Below are positions 18,501 to 25,678 of a DNA stretch of 64,000 nucleotides, in pieces. This DNA is from Actinoplanes philippinensis. GTDB taxonomy: Bacteria > Actinomycetota > Actinomycetes > Mycobacteriales > Micromonosporaceae. The DNA lies in the NCBI RefSeq assembly GCF_900113015.1, contig NZ_FONV01000002.1, positions 558,001 through 622,000 of the forward strand. The letters run 5' to 3'. Below the pieces are notes generated by a model. That model saw only the letters and a list, made by a program, of their open reading frames with translations, was not told the origin of the DNA and did not search any database. The stretch's first letter is position 1; every line of letters begins with the position of its first letter. The position numbers and the translations under genes are program-made.

Positions 18501-19560
18501 CGGGCTGCGGCACGCCGAGGCGGCCGGGGAGCTGCGGGGTACGGCCATCGCGCAGGCCCGGCTGGCGCACGTGCTGCAGTGGCGGGGCGAGTTCGAGGAG
18601 GCGGACCGGCTGTACGCGGGAGCCGACTCGCCGGAGCTGCCGCCGCGGACCCGGGCGGAGATCTGTGAGCTGGCCGGGCGGTCGGCGTACGAGCAGGGCC
18701 GTTACCTGGAGGCGGTGAACCTCTTCGAGCGTGCGCTGGACGTGCGCCGTGGCGAGGATCCGGAGCTGGTGGAACGGATCGAGCTGGCGCTGGACGCGAT
18801 CTCCCGCCGATCCGGGGTGGCCGGGTGGGGCCCCTACCCGCGGACCCGCGACGAGGTGCTGGGCCGGCCGGAGGCGCCGGTTCCGCTGCTCGACGACGGG
18901 GCGGGCCTGTGGGGGTACGCCGCGGCGGTCGAGCCGCGGTTCGTGGAGGCACAGCCGTTCGCCGAGGGTGTGGCGTGGGTGCGGCGGCCGGAGTCGGCGT
19001 CGTGGGAGCTGATCGATCCGCGTGGTGAGCAGGTCATCGCGGCGGCGCACGGCTACACGGGGGTGACCCGGTTCGCGGAGGGGCTGGCCTGGGTGTCGCG
19101 TGACCAGGGTGGCTGGTTCGCGATCGACACGCAGAACCGGCTCGTCGTGCCGGCCGGCGGGTTCGAGGACGCGCGGCCGTTCCGGCGCGGGCTGGCCGTG
19201 GTGCGGCAGGGCGGCGTCTGGGGCGCCGTGGACCGGAACGGACGGTTCGCGGTCACCCCGCGGTACCAGCGGTTCGTGACGGCTCTGCACATCGGCGGGG
19301 CGGTCGACGGGTTCACCGACGACGGGCTGGCGGTGGTCGACGCCGGGGACCGGTTCGGGGTCGTCGACCGGGCCGGGCGGACCGTGGTCGAGCCGGTGCA
19401 CGCCTCGGTGGTGATCCATCCGGTGGCGTTCCTGGTGCGGAACGCGGCAGGGCTGTGGGGGGCGCTGGACCGTACCGGCGCTCCGATGATCGACATGGGC
19501 CACCGTGACGTCGCCTCGCTGGTGGATGCGCTGCCGGAGGAGACCCGGCCGGTTCTCTAG
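12577..19560 (+). CDS. Giant low-complexity protein with C-terminal TPR and WG beta-repeats
   Basis: A 2327-residue protein. ATG 12577 follows AGGA by six bases. A Trp-rich start (WVYEITWEWEALPG) leads into a long Gly/Pro/Ser-rich region with several tandem repeat blocks: five near-identical 20-residue units (residues about 469-568), APVSAPAGHDPRTG-type units (to about 820), GTAGTAS units (about 880-935), an acidic Glu/Val/Thr-rich stretch with PAEDGE and EPETAAL units (about 1230-1860). Only the last 420 residues look folded: TPR-like helices (about 1905-2080) and four to five WG repeats (2105-2327), a beta-propeller-like module. No signal peptide is seen. Function unknown; the folded end suggests protein-protein binding. 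Confidence 0.85.
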   Translation: MNGWGSRPGDSWEDEPAWVYEITWEWEALPGQRYPGDPGRRKAVHTPVYEASRGGTAPASSAPISPAGRASVPGASWAGDQNQSRYEETRPESRGPAATPQPPRDEPSWNRPHPMPDQRRGGVPVYGSASSSAPVSPGRAAVGRGSQQPAGADGGWNRGGQSSPSSSHGGGFGGPAGTSGPGGRAQQGVPFNGPGSGGPGSAEPGSGGAGSGGAGGQFGGAGASGRPGAGPGPAGQSGFGGPGQSGFGGPGQTGRGGQFGQSAPDASGHGGPNPSGQIGHGGASPQGGVRASGPVDRGGPVDRGGPGRHEGAPGRHEGHPGRHEPGVAGRFGAPAASAGYAPGRPRPDQDPGHQGRRPNPEQQIPRQGSEGRPASGPMSPAGPTYGAARPAPADAFPAYAEDRRTHRDGRASDAPFDLRPAPQDRNSPAPARPAPQPTRVTPPQPVAPAAVYPAVPGGMPAQNRGPAGGIAPVSGPATPYGQGTAQPGGIAPVSGPATPYGQGSPQPGGIAPVSGPATPYGQGTSQPGGIAPVSGPATPYGQGTPQPGGIAPVSGPATPYGQGSSQPGGFPSGHPGPEATQPMRPAGTTAPRTAPGVAPVSSPAGHPHTGTNPVSAPAGYDPRTGVAPVSAPAGHTVPTAFDPRIGAPVAGPAVHNPHAGVTPVSAPAGHDPRTGTAPVSAPAGHDPRAGGAPVSAGHDPRTGTGPGSYDPRSGVAPVSAPAGFEPRAGVAPVSAPVGHDTRTGIDPVSAPAGHDPRTGTAPASTTLGHDQRTSPAGHDPRSGIAPVSAPAGHDPRIASGSHGSAVSGSAGYDTRAGDAPVSGHVGVEPQGAGGGPGVSGGRFGHGQQSPETTQSLAAPGSAGSGTGWGSPVRPASETAGTASGTAGAASGAAGTASGTAGTASGTAGTASGTAGTASGTAGTASGTAGTASAAGYMPGGEAGVSFPRGQEPHGGSGFGERRHERDHDEQDPTRPLDPRRLGQGAPAAGRHDRVSDPDDPTRPFGLRRRAGSEGMGAVEDLTRAVDPRGPAQAGPGSPAVPGQRPGSGHVAGTGQHTDGTAPWQTDATAPARSAGERSATGGWGTGYQGGQGVAEQAGPAYPVEPGLTQPTGSGPAQPIESRLAQPIEHGPAEPIQQGPAQPSASGLVQPEGSGTAGTGGSLVGGGSGAGETASDEPETHGLGWLLSMSGLGATTPVPEAEPAAPVESVEPETRPLGWFAPVDTESDDESAAETAAETAAATEEPAPAERATEQGVPVTTAAEQDDPVITATEQDVAATATEKDVAVTATEQDVAVITATEHYVPVVVVSEHDALVVTAPVQAVPTPPGFTPAPSHSEPVEALSIEEAPATAESVSFDEASSARVVVAEESVHAEPADEQMSSAETVTADQDAADGTGTATIGSGEDGPAATALVSDVPADAEVTVEGEPAQDEDASAVVEVEEEAAATEPAATVLATTAFEDDTAAAENEPAEAEDVSDEVIAIAGESGSIDGTTAVAVSDEPAEDGEPAEDGEPAEDGEPAEDDVTVISAAEWAGATDGAAVRADETVAISLSEPGLPSRAVESGSAGDSTVDVARQGDEADDVTAVLRRFRVAEPERVEEGAGVRPDADDSVETGTDGQDSRSEEELDLTRTMQIVRIKATTPDGGGEVADQGADGTASVDEATEVSVHTSDEGSLSLDDAAEIDDSVEPDTAVIVPEPETAALSLEPETAALSLEPETAALTLEPETAALNVEPETIALGVEPETVVITGEPDVEPETIVLGTEPETVLLDTEPATVAIDAEPETVVIHPEPENPEPETVALSAPTETAVDTVDDATAVETAEPEAADEDAAGDDAGDAAGSAPAVPPQGVTSATESESAPETSVATASRMAPPEAARVEPVRQRRDQRAPADRRRADPEQILAAYPWAYDPQTLREQVDEPDRLWDVADRLTDRLEFAERDNVRARLLSLRAVVHRIVGELDDALADGRDGLRHAEAAGELRGTAIAQARLAHVLQWRGEFEEADRLYAGADSPELPPRTRAEICELAGRSAYEQGRYLEAVNLFERALDVRRGEDPELVERIELALDAISRRSGVAGWGPYPRTRDEVLGRPEAPVPLLDDGAGLWGYAAAVEPRFVEAQPFAEGVAWVRRPESASWELIDPRGEQVIAAAHGYTGVTRFAEGLAWVSRDQGGWFAIDTQNRLVVPAGGFEDARPFRRGLAVVRQGGVWGAVDRNGRFAVTPRYQRFVTALHIGGAVDGFTDDGLAVVDAGDRFGVVDRAGRTVVEPVHASVVIHPVAFLVRNAAGLWGALDRTGAPMIDMGHRDVASLVDALPEETRPVL
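13981..14280 (+). repeat. Five tandem 60-bp units in the WG-protein gene
   Basis: Five units of exactly 60 bases, almost identical at the DNA level, each encoding a 20-residue GIAPVSGPATPYGQG-type segment. Differences are confined to a few positions near the unit ends. Confidence 0.95.
15210..15375 (+). repeat. 21-bp tandem repeats (GTAGTAS units)
   Basis: About eight units of 21 bases encoding Gly-Thr-Ala-Ser heptapeptides, with alternating AACTGCC/AACGGCC variants. Confidence 0.9.
17083..17154 (+). repeat. Four tandem 18-bp repeats (EPAEDG units)
   Basis: Units at 17083, 17101, 17119 and 17137, the last ending GATGAC. They encode an acidic hexapeptide inside the WG protein. Confidence 0.93.
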
Positions 19561-19569
19561 GCTGAGGTG

Positions 19570-20568
19570 ATGGAGTTTCGTCATCTCGGCCGTTCCGGCC
19601 TGCTGGTCAGTGAGATCGCCTACGGCAACTGGATCACCCACGGTTCGCAGGTGGAGGAGGAGGCCGCGCTCGCGTGTGTGCGCGCGGCCCTGGACTCCGG
19701 CATCACGACCTTCGACACCGCCGACGTGTACGCGGGGACCCGTGCCGAGGAGGTGCTGGGCCGGGCGCTGAACGGCGAGCGGCGCGCCGGCCTGGAGATC
19801 TTCACGAAGGTGTTCTGGCGGACCGGGCCGGGCGCCAACGACAGCGGCCTGTCCCGCAAGCACATCCTGGAGTCGATCGACGGCTCGCTGCGCCGCCTGG
19901 GCACCGACTACGTCGACCTGTATCAGGCGCACCGCTTCGACCATCACACGCCGCTCGAGGAGACCGTGGAGGCGTTCGCCGACGTGGTACGGCAGGGCAA
20001 GGCGCTCTACATCGGCGTGTCCGAGTGGACGGCCGAGCAGATCCGGGCCGCGAAGCCGATCGCCGACGAGCTGCGGGTACGCCTGGTGTCGAACCAGCCG
20101 CAGTACTCGATCCTGTGGCGGGTGATCGAGGCGGAGGTGGTGCCGGCATCGCAGGAGCTGGGGCTGGGCCAGATCGTCTGGTCACCGCTGGCGCAGGGGG
20201 TGCTGACCGGCAAGTACCGGGCCGGGGAGCAGCCGCCGGCCGGGTCGCGGGCCACCGACGAGAAGTCCGGCGCCGGTTTCATCGCCCGCTGGATGGAGGA
20301 CGACGTGCTCGACGCGGTGGCCCGGCTGCAGCCGCTGGCCGACGAGGCCGGGCTGACCCTGGCTCAGCTGGCGCTGGCGTGGGTGCTGCAGAACCCGAAC
20401 GTCTCCGCGGCGATCATCGGCGCGTCCCGGCCCGAGCAGGTCCGCGACAACGTGAAGGCCTCCGGGGTGAAGCTGGACGCCGGCCTGCTGAAGTCGATCG
20501 ACGAGATCGTGGATCCGGTGGTGACCCGCGACCCGTCGCTCACCTCCAGCCCGGCCAAGCGTCCGTGA
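19570..20568 (+). CDS. Aldo/keto reductase
   Basis: A 332-residue NADPH-dependent oxidoreductase of the AKR TIM-barrel superfamily, closest in pattern to the Kv-beta/YghZ-like group. Visible catalytic residues, numbered from this ATG, are Asp49 and Tyr54 in FDTADVYAGT, Lys80 in FTKVFW and His121 in YQAHRFD. The C-terminal cofactor motif is AIIGASRPEQVRDN. GTG 19567 is an alternative start one codon upstream. Substrate unknown. It follows the giant gene by 9 bases and may be co-transcribed with it. Confidence 0.9.
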   Translation: MEFRHLGRSGLLVSEIAYGNWITHGSQVEEEAALACVRAALDSGITTFDTADVYAGTRAEEVLGRALNGERRAGLEIFTKVFWRTGPGANDSGLSRKHILESIDGSLRRLGTDYVDLYQAHRFDHHTPLEETVEAFADVVRQGKALYIGVSEWTAEQIRAAKPIADELRVRLVSNQPQYSILWRVIEAEVVPASQELGLGQIVWSPLAQGVLTGKYRAGEQPPAGSRATDEKSGAGFIARWMEDDVLDAVARLQPLADEAGLTLAQLALAWVLQNPNVSAAIIGASRPEQVRDNVKASGVKLDAGLLKSIDEIVDPVVTRDPSLTSSPAKRP

Positions 20569-20578
20569 CGCGCCGGCG

Positions 20579-20618
20579 CCCGGTTCGGAAGGAGGCTCCC
20601 GCCCCCTTCCGAGCCGGG
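20579..20618. terminator. Terminator between convergent AKR and M50 protease genes
   Basis: 14-bp stem (20579-20592 / 20605-20618, one G-U pair) with a 12-base loop. It serves both converging genes. Confidence 0.78.
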
Positions 20619-20620
20619 TG

Positions 20621-21439
20621 CTAGGACCAGAACCGCATCAGGCGCAGGCCGGTCCCGTACAGCGCCGAATCGATGCCGAGCAGGCCGGCCAGCCCGTCGA
20701 CGAGCTGGAAGAACCAGGTGCCCGCCGGGCTCTGCCAGAGCAGCAGGAACAGCACCAGGAAGCCCCACGGGGCCATCAGGTTCCACGCGCGCTGGTAGGC
20801 GGGGCTGAACCACGGGGAGATGATGCTGCCCCCGTCCAGCCCGGGGACCGGCAGGAAGTTGAGCACGCTCGCGGTCACCTGCAGGAACGCGAGCAGGGCC
20901 AGGGCCGCCCAGAAGGCGAGGTGGCTGTCGTCGGTGAGAGCGGACTGGCCGCGGAACGTCACCACCTCGGGCGCCAGGCCGATCAGGAACGGCAGCGCCA
21001 CCACCAGCGCGAGCAGCACGTTGGTGAGCGGGCCGGCCGCGCTGATCAGCGAGTCCTTCACCTTGCTGCGGATGTAACGATGGTCGATCCAGACGGCGCC
21101 GCCGGGCAGACCGATGCCGCCGAGGATCACCACGATCACCGGCAGCACGATGGAGAGCAGCGGGTGCGTGTACTTCAGCGGGTTGAGACGCAGGTAGCCC
21201 CGGTCGGCGACGGTCAGGTCGCCGGAGAAGTAGCCGGTGATGGCATGTGCGTACTCATGCAGGCAGAGCGAGATGATCCAGCCCGAGATGACGAACAGGA
21301 ACACGTCGAACCCGACGTTGCCGAACTTGGTCCACGTCATCACGCCGCTGACCACGAAGACGGCGACGATGCCGACGAAGACCGGGCTCGGCACGAAGGC
21401 GTTGCGCGGTGTACGGGTATAAACCGGTTCGTACGTCAC
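20621..21439 (-). CDS. Site-2 protease family (M50) membrane metalloprotease
   Basis: A 272-residue polytopic protease. The zinc motif HEYAH (His61, Glu62, His65) lies in a membrane helix and the second zinc ligand motif NFLPVPGLDGG lies in a later helix; both are needed for activity in the family. There is no PDZ domain, so it belongs to the short, PDZ-less group like SpoIVFB/Rip3-type proteins. Such enzymes cut membrane-bound regulators, but the substrate here is unknown. Confidence 0.9.
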   Translation of the reverse strand: MTYEPVYTRTPRNAFVPSPVFVGIVAVFVVSGVMTWTKFGNVGFDVFLFVISGWIISLCLHEYAHAITGYFSGDLTVADRGYLRLNPLKYTHPLLSIVLPVIVVILGGIGLPGGAVWIDHRYIRSKVKDSLISAAGPLTNVLLALVVALPFLIGLAPEVVTFRGQSALTDDSHLAFWAALALLAFLQVTASVLNFLPVPGLDGGSIISPWFSPAYQRAWNLMAPWGFLVLFLLLWQSPAGTWFFQLVDGLAGLLGIDSALYGTGLRLMRFWS

Positions 21440-21449
21440 GGCAGCCCGC

Positions 21450-21647
21450 TCACTCGGCCGGGAGCAGGCTCATCTGGTAGTCGACCCGGTCGTCCTCGAC
21501 GAGGATGACCGTGCTGACCCCGGCGGACTGCAACTGCCGCCACTCCTGCCCGATCCAGGACTCGGCGTCGGCCTGGCTGCTGAACGTCTCCTCCGGGCCG
21601 TCGACCGTCTTGCCGTCGACGTCCTCATACCGCCAACTCCACGGCAT
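21450..21647 (-). CDS. Small conserved hypothetical protein
   Basis: A 65-residue acidic soluble protein (MPWSWRYEDVDG start, SQADAESWIGQEW centre, VILVEDD strand). It reads like a small alpha/beta actinobacterial protein with no known function. It lies 10 bases upstream of the M50 protease gene on the same strand, so the two are probably one transcript. Confidence 0.7.
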   Translation of the reverse strand: MPWSWRYEDVDGKTVDGPEETFSSQADAESWIGQEWRQLQSAGVSTVILVEDDRVDYQMSLLPAE

Positions 21648-21733
21648 ACAGCCGCCCCCTCACGTCAGTACCTCGTCGGTGGGCTTCCACCCTACGGCGT
21701 CAGCGTGTGCGACCCGGCTCTAAGGTACGGGGC

Positions 21734-23611
21734 ATGTCCGAAGATCGGTGGAACACGGTTCTGGTGCTCGGTGGTATCCGGTCCGGCAAGTCCGGGTTCG
21801 CCGAGTCACTCATCTCCGGCGCCCCCTCGGTGCGATATGTGGCGACCGCCGTCGGCGGCGAGGACGATCCCGAGTGGCAGGCGCGGATCGAGGCGCATCA
21901 GCGGCGCCGCCCGCAGTCCTGGACGACCGAGGAGACCGGCGCCGACCCGGCTGCGCTGACCGAGTTGCTGCGCCAGGCCGGGCCGGGCGAGACGGTGCTC
22001 GTCGACGACCTCGGCGGCTGGGTGGCGTCGGTGCTCAACCCGGCGCGGCAGCCCAACGACGACGAGGCCGACGTGGCGGCGCTGGCCGCGGCCGTCCGCG
22101 AGACCGCGGCGCGGGTGGTGCTGGTGAGCCCCGAGGTGGGGCTGTCGCTGGTGCCGGTGACCCCGGTCGGGCGGGCGTTCGCCGACGCGCTCGGCACGAC
22201 CAACCAGGCGCTGGCCGAGGCCGTCGACGCGGTCGCCCTGGTGGTGGCCGGGCAGACGACCTGGCTGAAGGGGCAGGCCGCCCCGGTCGAGGCGCCACGG
22301 ACCGTCTCCCGGCCGATCGCTGTGCCCACCCCGTCGACGCCGGCGCCCCCGCCGCCGCCGGCCACAGTGGTCACGCCGGTCGCCGAGCCCGAGCCCGGCC
22401 ACCGGCCGGAGCCGGCCGGCGCGCTGAGCGAGGCGACGATGATGCTGCCGCTGGTGGCGTCCGGGCTCACCGAGATCAAACCCGGCATGGACCTGCCGCT
22501 GCCCAGCGCCGACGCCGGTCCGGACGCGCGGGAGCGCCTCGCCGGGCTGGACCTGCCGGGTGGCGGGCTGGGCGCGCTCGGCGAGGCCGTCGAGTTCGCG
22601 GCGGCCACCCAGGGCTCGGTCACCCCGCGGGCGTGGACCGCGGCCCGGGTCGTGGTGATCGGCGGACGGCGTACCGGTGGGGCGGTGGCCGGCGCCGACA
22701 CCGCCGACGTGGAGCGCCGGATCGCCGAGGCCGAGCTGGGCGTCGGGCTGATCGGCCGGCTCGCCGGGCAGGCCGGCGCCGACATCTCGGTGCTGCGCAC
22801 CCCGTCCACCGGCGCGATGGAGGACGGCCCGGTCACCTCGGAGCAGGAGGTCGAGGCCGCGCTGCGGGACGGCTGGCGGCTCGCCGACGCCGCCGCCGAC
22901 GCGGGCCGCGACGTGATCGTGCTGGCCGGCATCTCGGCCGGCGTCGAGGCCGCCGCGACCGCCGTGCTGGCCGCCACCACCGGGGCCGAGCCGGTCGCCA
23001 CCCTGCCCCGGGTGCAGGTGCCGGGCGCGCGGTTCGACGACGGCGCCTGGATGGCCCGGTGCGCGGCCGTCCGGGACGCGATGCACCGCATCCGGCAGGA
23101 GCCACGCGGGGCCGTCGACATCCTGCGACAGGTCGGCGGGCTGGACGTGGCCGTCGCCACCGGCCTGCTGCTGGGCGCCGCGGCCCGCCGGACCCCGGTG
23201 CTGGTCGACGGTCCGCTCGGGATCGCCGCCGGGCTGGTGGCCCGCGACCTGGCCAGCCAGACCCGGCACTGGTGCCTGCTGCCGGAGGCGGGCACGCTCG
23301 CCCTGGTCAAGCAGGGCGCCGACGTGCTCGGGCTGACCCCGGTGCTGCAGGTCGGGCTGGATCTGGGCGAGGGCGCGAACGCGCTGGCCGTGCTGCCGGT
23401 GCTGCGGACCGCGGTCGGGCTGGCGGCGGCGCAGCCGGTGCACCCGGCGCTGCTCGGCGAGGTCGGCGACGACGGCCTCGACGACGGCTCCCCCGATGAC
23501 GACGATGACGAGGACGAGGACGACTTCGACGAGGACGACGACCGGCCGGATCTGCCCTTCAACACCGCCGCGTTCAACACGCTGAGCCCGCGCACGGAGT
23601 GGGGTGCTTGA
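21734..23611 (+). CDS. CobU-CobT fusion: adenosylcobinamide kinase/guanylyltransferase plus NaMN:DMB phosphoribosyltransferase-like domain
   Basis: A 625-residue two-domain protein for lower-ligand assembly of cobalamin. Residues 1-185 are CobU: P-loop GGIRSGKS (13-20) and the guanylylated histidine region RIEAHQRRRP (His55). A Pro-rich linker (about 195-230) leads to a CobT-like domain (about 265-590) that keeps the C-terminal GEGANA region with its Glu but lacks the usual GEMGIGNTT motif (LAGISAGVE instead). An Asp/Glu-rich tail follows (about 585-610). GTG of cobS lies within its last codons. Start ATG 21734 fits homology. Confidence 0.88.
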   Translation: MSEDRWNTVLVLGGIRSGKSGFAESLISGAPSVRYVATAVGGEDDPEWQARIEAHQRRRPQSWTTEETGADPAALTELLRQAGPGETVLVDDLGGWVASVLNPARQPNDDEADVAALAAAVRETAARVVLVSPEVGLSLVPVTPVGRAFADALGTTNQALAEAVDAVALVVAGQTTWLKGQAAPVEAPRTVSRPIAVPTPSTPAPPPPPATVVTPVAEPEPGHRPEPAGALSEATMMLPLVASGLTEIKPGMDLPLPSADAGPDARERLAGLDLPGGGLGALGEAVEFAAATQGSVTPRAWTAARVVVIGGRRTGGAVAGADTADVERRIAEAELGVGLIGRLAGQAGADISVLRTPSTGAMEDGPVTSEQEVEAALRDGWRLADAAADAGRDVIVLAGISAGVEAAATAVLAATTGAEPVATLPRVQVPGARFDDGAWMARCAAVRDAMHRIRQEPRGAVDILRQVGGLDVAVATGLLLGAAARRTPVLVDGPLGIAAGLVARDLASQTRHWCLLPEAGTLALVKQGADVLGLTPVLQVGLDLGEGANALAVLPVLRTAVGLAAAQPVHPALLGEVGDDGLDDGSPDDDDDEDEDDFDEDDDRPDLPFNTAAFNTLSPRTEWGA

Positions 23612-24350
23612 CGGGGTACGGCTGGCGGTCACCACACTGACCGTGCTGCCGCTGCGGGCGGGCCGGGTGGACCGGTCCACCGCGGCGGTGGCGATGTCGG
23701 TGGCCCCGGTCGTGGGGGCGTTGCTGGGGCTGGCGCTGGCCGGGCTGCACGCCGGTCTGCGGGCCGCCGGGTCGCCGGAGCTGGTGGCGGCCGGGCTGAC
23801 CGTCGCGGCGGGCGCCCTGCTCACCCGCGGGCTGCATCTGGACGGGCTGGCGGACACGGTGGACGCGCTCGGGTCGTACCGCTCGGGTCCCGCCGCCCTC
23901 GACATCATGAAAAAGCCGGACATCGGGCCGTTCGGGGTGGTGGCGCTCTGTGCCACCGTCGTCGTGCAGGCCGCCGCGCTGACCGCCGCCGGTCCGTGGG
24001 CGCTCGTGACGGCGTGGGCGGCCGGGCGGCTCGCGGTGAGCGTCGCCTGCCGCCGCGGGGTTCCCCCGGCACGGCCGGAGGGGCTCGGCGCGATGGTGGC
24101 GTCCACGGTGCCGCTCGCGGCCGTGGCGGCGGGCGCGGCGTTCGTCGGCGCGATCGGGGTCGCCGCGGTGCCGGGCCGTCCGTGGCAGGGGCCGGCCGCC
24201 GTCGCCGCCGCACTGTTCGCGGTGGTGCTGCTTCTGCGTCATGCGGTACGGCGGTTCGGCGGCATCACCGGCGACGTCCTGGGAGCCGCCGTGGAGCTGG
24301 CGGTGACCCTCACCCTGGTCCTGCTCACCCTGGCCCCCGGCCGGTCCTGA
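23604..24350 (+). CDS. cobS: Adenosylcobinamide-GDP ribazoletransferase CobS
   Basis: A 248-residue membrane enzyme that joins adenosylcobinamide-GDP with alpha-ribazole (phosphate), the last assembly step of cobalamin. Family marks are FLPLR-like N-terminus (LTVLPLRAG), RGLHLDGLADTVDALGS, MKKPDIGPFGVVAL and the late RRFGGITGDVLGA motif. GTG 23604 overlaps the end of the CobU-CobT gene by 8 bases, so the two are coupled. Confidence 0.93.
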   Translation: MLDGVRLAVTTLTVLPLRAGRVDRSTAAVAMSVAPVVGALLGLALAGLHAGLRAAGSPELVAAGLTVAAGALLTRGLHLDGLADTVDALGSYRSGPAALDIMKKPDIGPFGVVALCATVVVQAAALTAAGPWALVTAWAAGRLAVSVACRRGVPPARPEGLGAMVASTVPLAAVAAGAAFVGAIGVAAVPGRPWQGPAAVAAALFAVVLLLRHAVRRFGGITGDVLGAAVELAVTLTLVLLTLAPGRS

Positions 24351-24467
24351 GCGCTGTCCCGGAGACATCTCCCGGAGCGGCCGCGAAGATCAGGAACAGT
24401 CGGACGTCAGGGCTCTCCCGGAAAGCCGGACGCACCGGGCCGGCCGGCCTGTCCGGCGGGTCGGGGG

Positions 24468-25559
24468 TCAGCGGACGGAAGGGGTCACGAAGGGGGGCTT
24501 CACCAGGCGGGCCTCGGTGCGGCGGCCCCGGATGTCGATCGTGACCAGGTCGCCGTCGGCGAGGGCGGGAGCGGTGTCGATGAGGGCCAGGGCGATCCCC
24601 ACCTTGCGTGTCGGCGAGAAGGTGCCGCTGGTGGTCTCGCCCACGGGAGTCTCCCCCGCGTACACCGTCATGTGCCCCCGGGGGATGCCGCGGCCGGTGA
24701 GCTCGAGGCCTCGCAGAACCCGCCGCGGGCCCTCGCTCTTCTCGGCCTGGAGGGCCGCCCGCCCCCAGAAGGCGGGCTTGTCCCAGCCGACGGCCCAGCC
24801 GGAGCGGGCCTGGACCGGGCTGATGTCGAGGCTCAGCTCCTGGCCGTGCAGCGGGTAGCCCATCTCGGTGCGCAGCGTGTCGCGGGCGCCGAGCCCGCAC
24901 GGCCGCACCCCGGCGTCGACCACCGCGTCCCACACGGCGGCCGCGTCGTCCCACCCGACGACCAGCTCGTAGCCGTGCTCGCCGGTGTACCCGGTACGGC
25001 AGACGGTCAGCTCGGCGCCCTGGAACGACGCGGTGACGAACGACATGTAGCCGTGCTCGACGGGCAGGCCGAGCTTGCCGAGGATCTCCGCGGAGCGCGG
25101 GCCCTGGACGGCGAGGACGGCGTGGTCGCGGTGCTCGCCGGTGACGGTCAGCCCGGCCGGGGCGGCCTCGGCGAGCCGGCGGACCACCTCGGCCGTGTTC
25201 GCCGCGTTGGGGATCAGGAAGACGTGGTCGTCGCCGTGCAGGTAGGCGATCAGGTCGTCGACGACGCCGCCGGACTCGTCGCAGCACAGCGTGTACTGCG
25301 CCCTGCCGGGGGCGATGCGGCCCAGGTCGTTGGTGAGGCACGCGTTGACGAAGGCGGCCGCCCCGGCGCCCCGGACCCGCGCCTTGCCCAGGTGCGACAC
25401 GTCGAAGACACCGGCCGCCTCACGAACCGCCGCGTGCTCCTTCAGGACGCCGCCCCCGGAGTACTCCAAAGGCATGTCCCAGCCGCCGAACGCGGCGAAC
25501 TTCGCCCCCAGGGCGACGTGGCGATCATGCAGTGCGGAGCGGAGCGGCGCGGAAGACAT
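24468..25559 (-). CDS. gcvT: Glycine cleavage system T protein (aminomethyltransferase)
   Basis: A 363-residue tetrahydrofolate-dependent enzyme that releases ammonia from the aminomethyl-lipoyl H protein and forms methylene-THF. Typical motifs are [13 protein letters not shown], the [13 protein letters not shown] segment, [27 protein letters not shown] and the C-terminal [15 protein letters not shown] 25559 is preferred over TTG 25568, though neither has a strong ribosome site. No gcvH or gcvP is adjacent. It is convergent with cobS and divergent from pepA. Confidence 0.93.
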   Translation of the reverse strand: MSSAPLRSALHDRHVALGAKFAAFGGWDMPLEYSGGGVLKEHAAVREAAGVFDVSHLGKARVRGAGAAAFVNACLTNDLGRIAPGRAQYTLCCDESGGVVDDLIAYLHGDDHVFLIPNAANTAEVVRRLAEAAPAGLTVTGEHRDHAVLAVQGPRSAEILGKLGLPVEHGYMSFVTASFQGAELTVCRTGYTGEHGYELVVGWDDAAAVWDAVVDAGVRPCGLGARDTLRTEMGYPLHGQELSLDISPVQARSGWAVGWDKPAFWGRAALQAEKSEGPRRVLRGLELTGRGIPRGHMTVYAGETPVGETTSGTFSPTRKVGIALALIDTAPALADGDLVTIDIRGRRTEARLVKPPFVTPSVR

Positions 25560-25678
25560 GAGACTCAACTTACCGGTGACCTTGAGCAGGTTTAGAGTCG
25601 CGGGGACAACACCGTTTTCCCAATAGCCGGGAGCGCGCCTACCGGTGCTGTTCCTGCCCAGACGTCCGGAGAGACCGA

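Noticed and set aside
16657..19947. Long minus-strand open frame of about 1096 codons opposite the WG-repeat gene
   Set aside because: It is Arg/His/Gly-rich with no recognisable domain; it is a by-product of GC-rich codon use on the coding strand. The plus frame has clear TPR and WG repeats.
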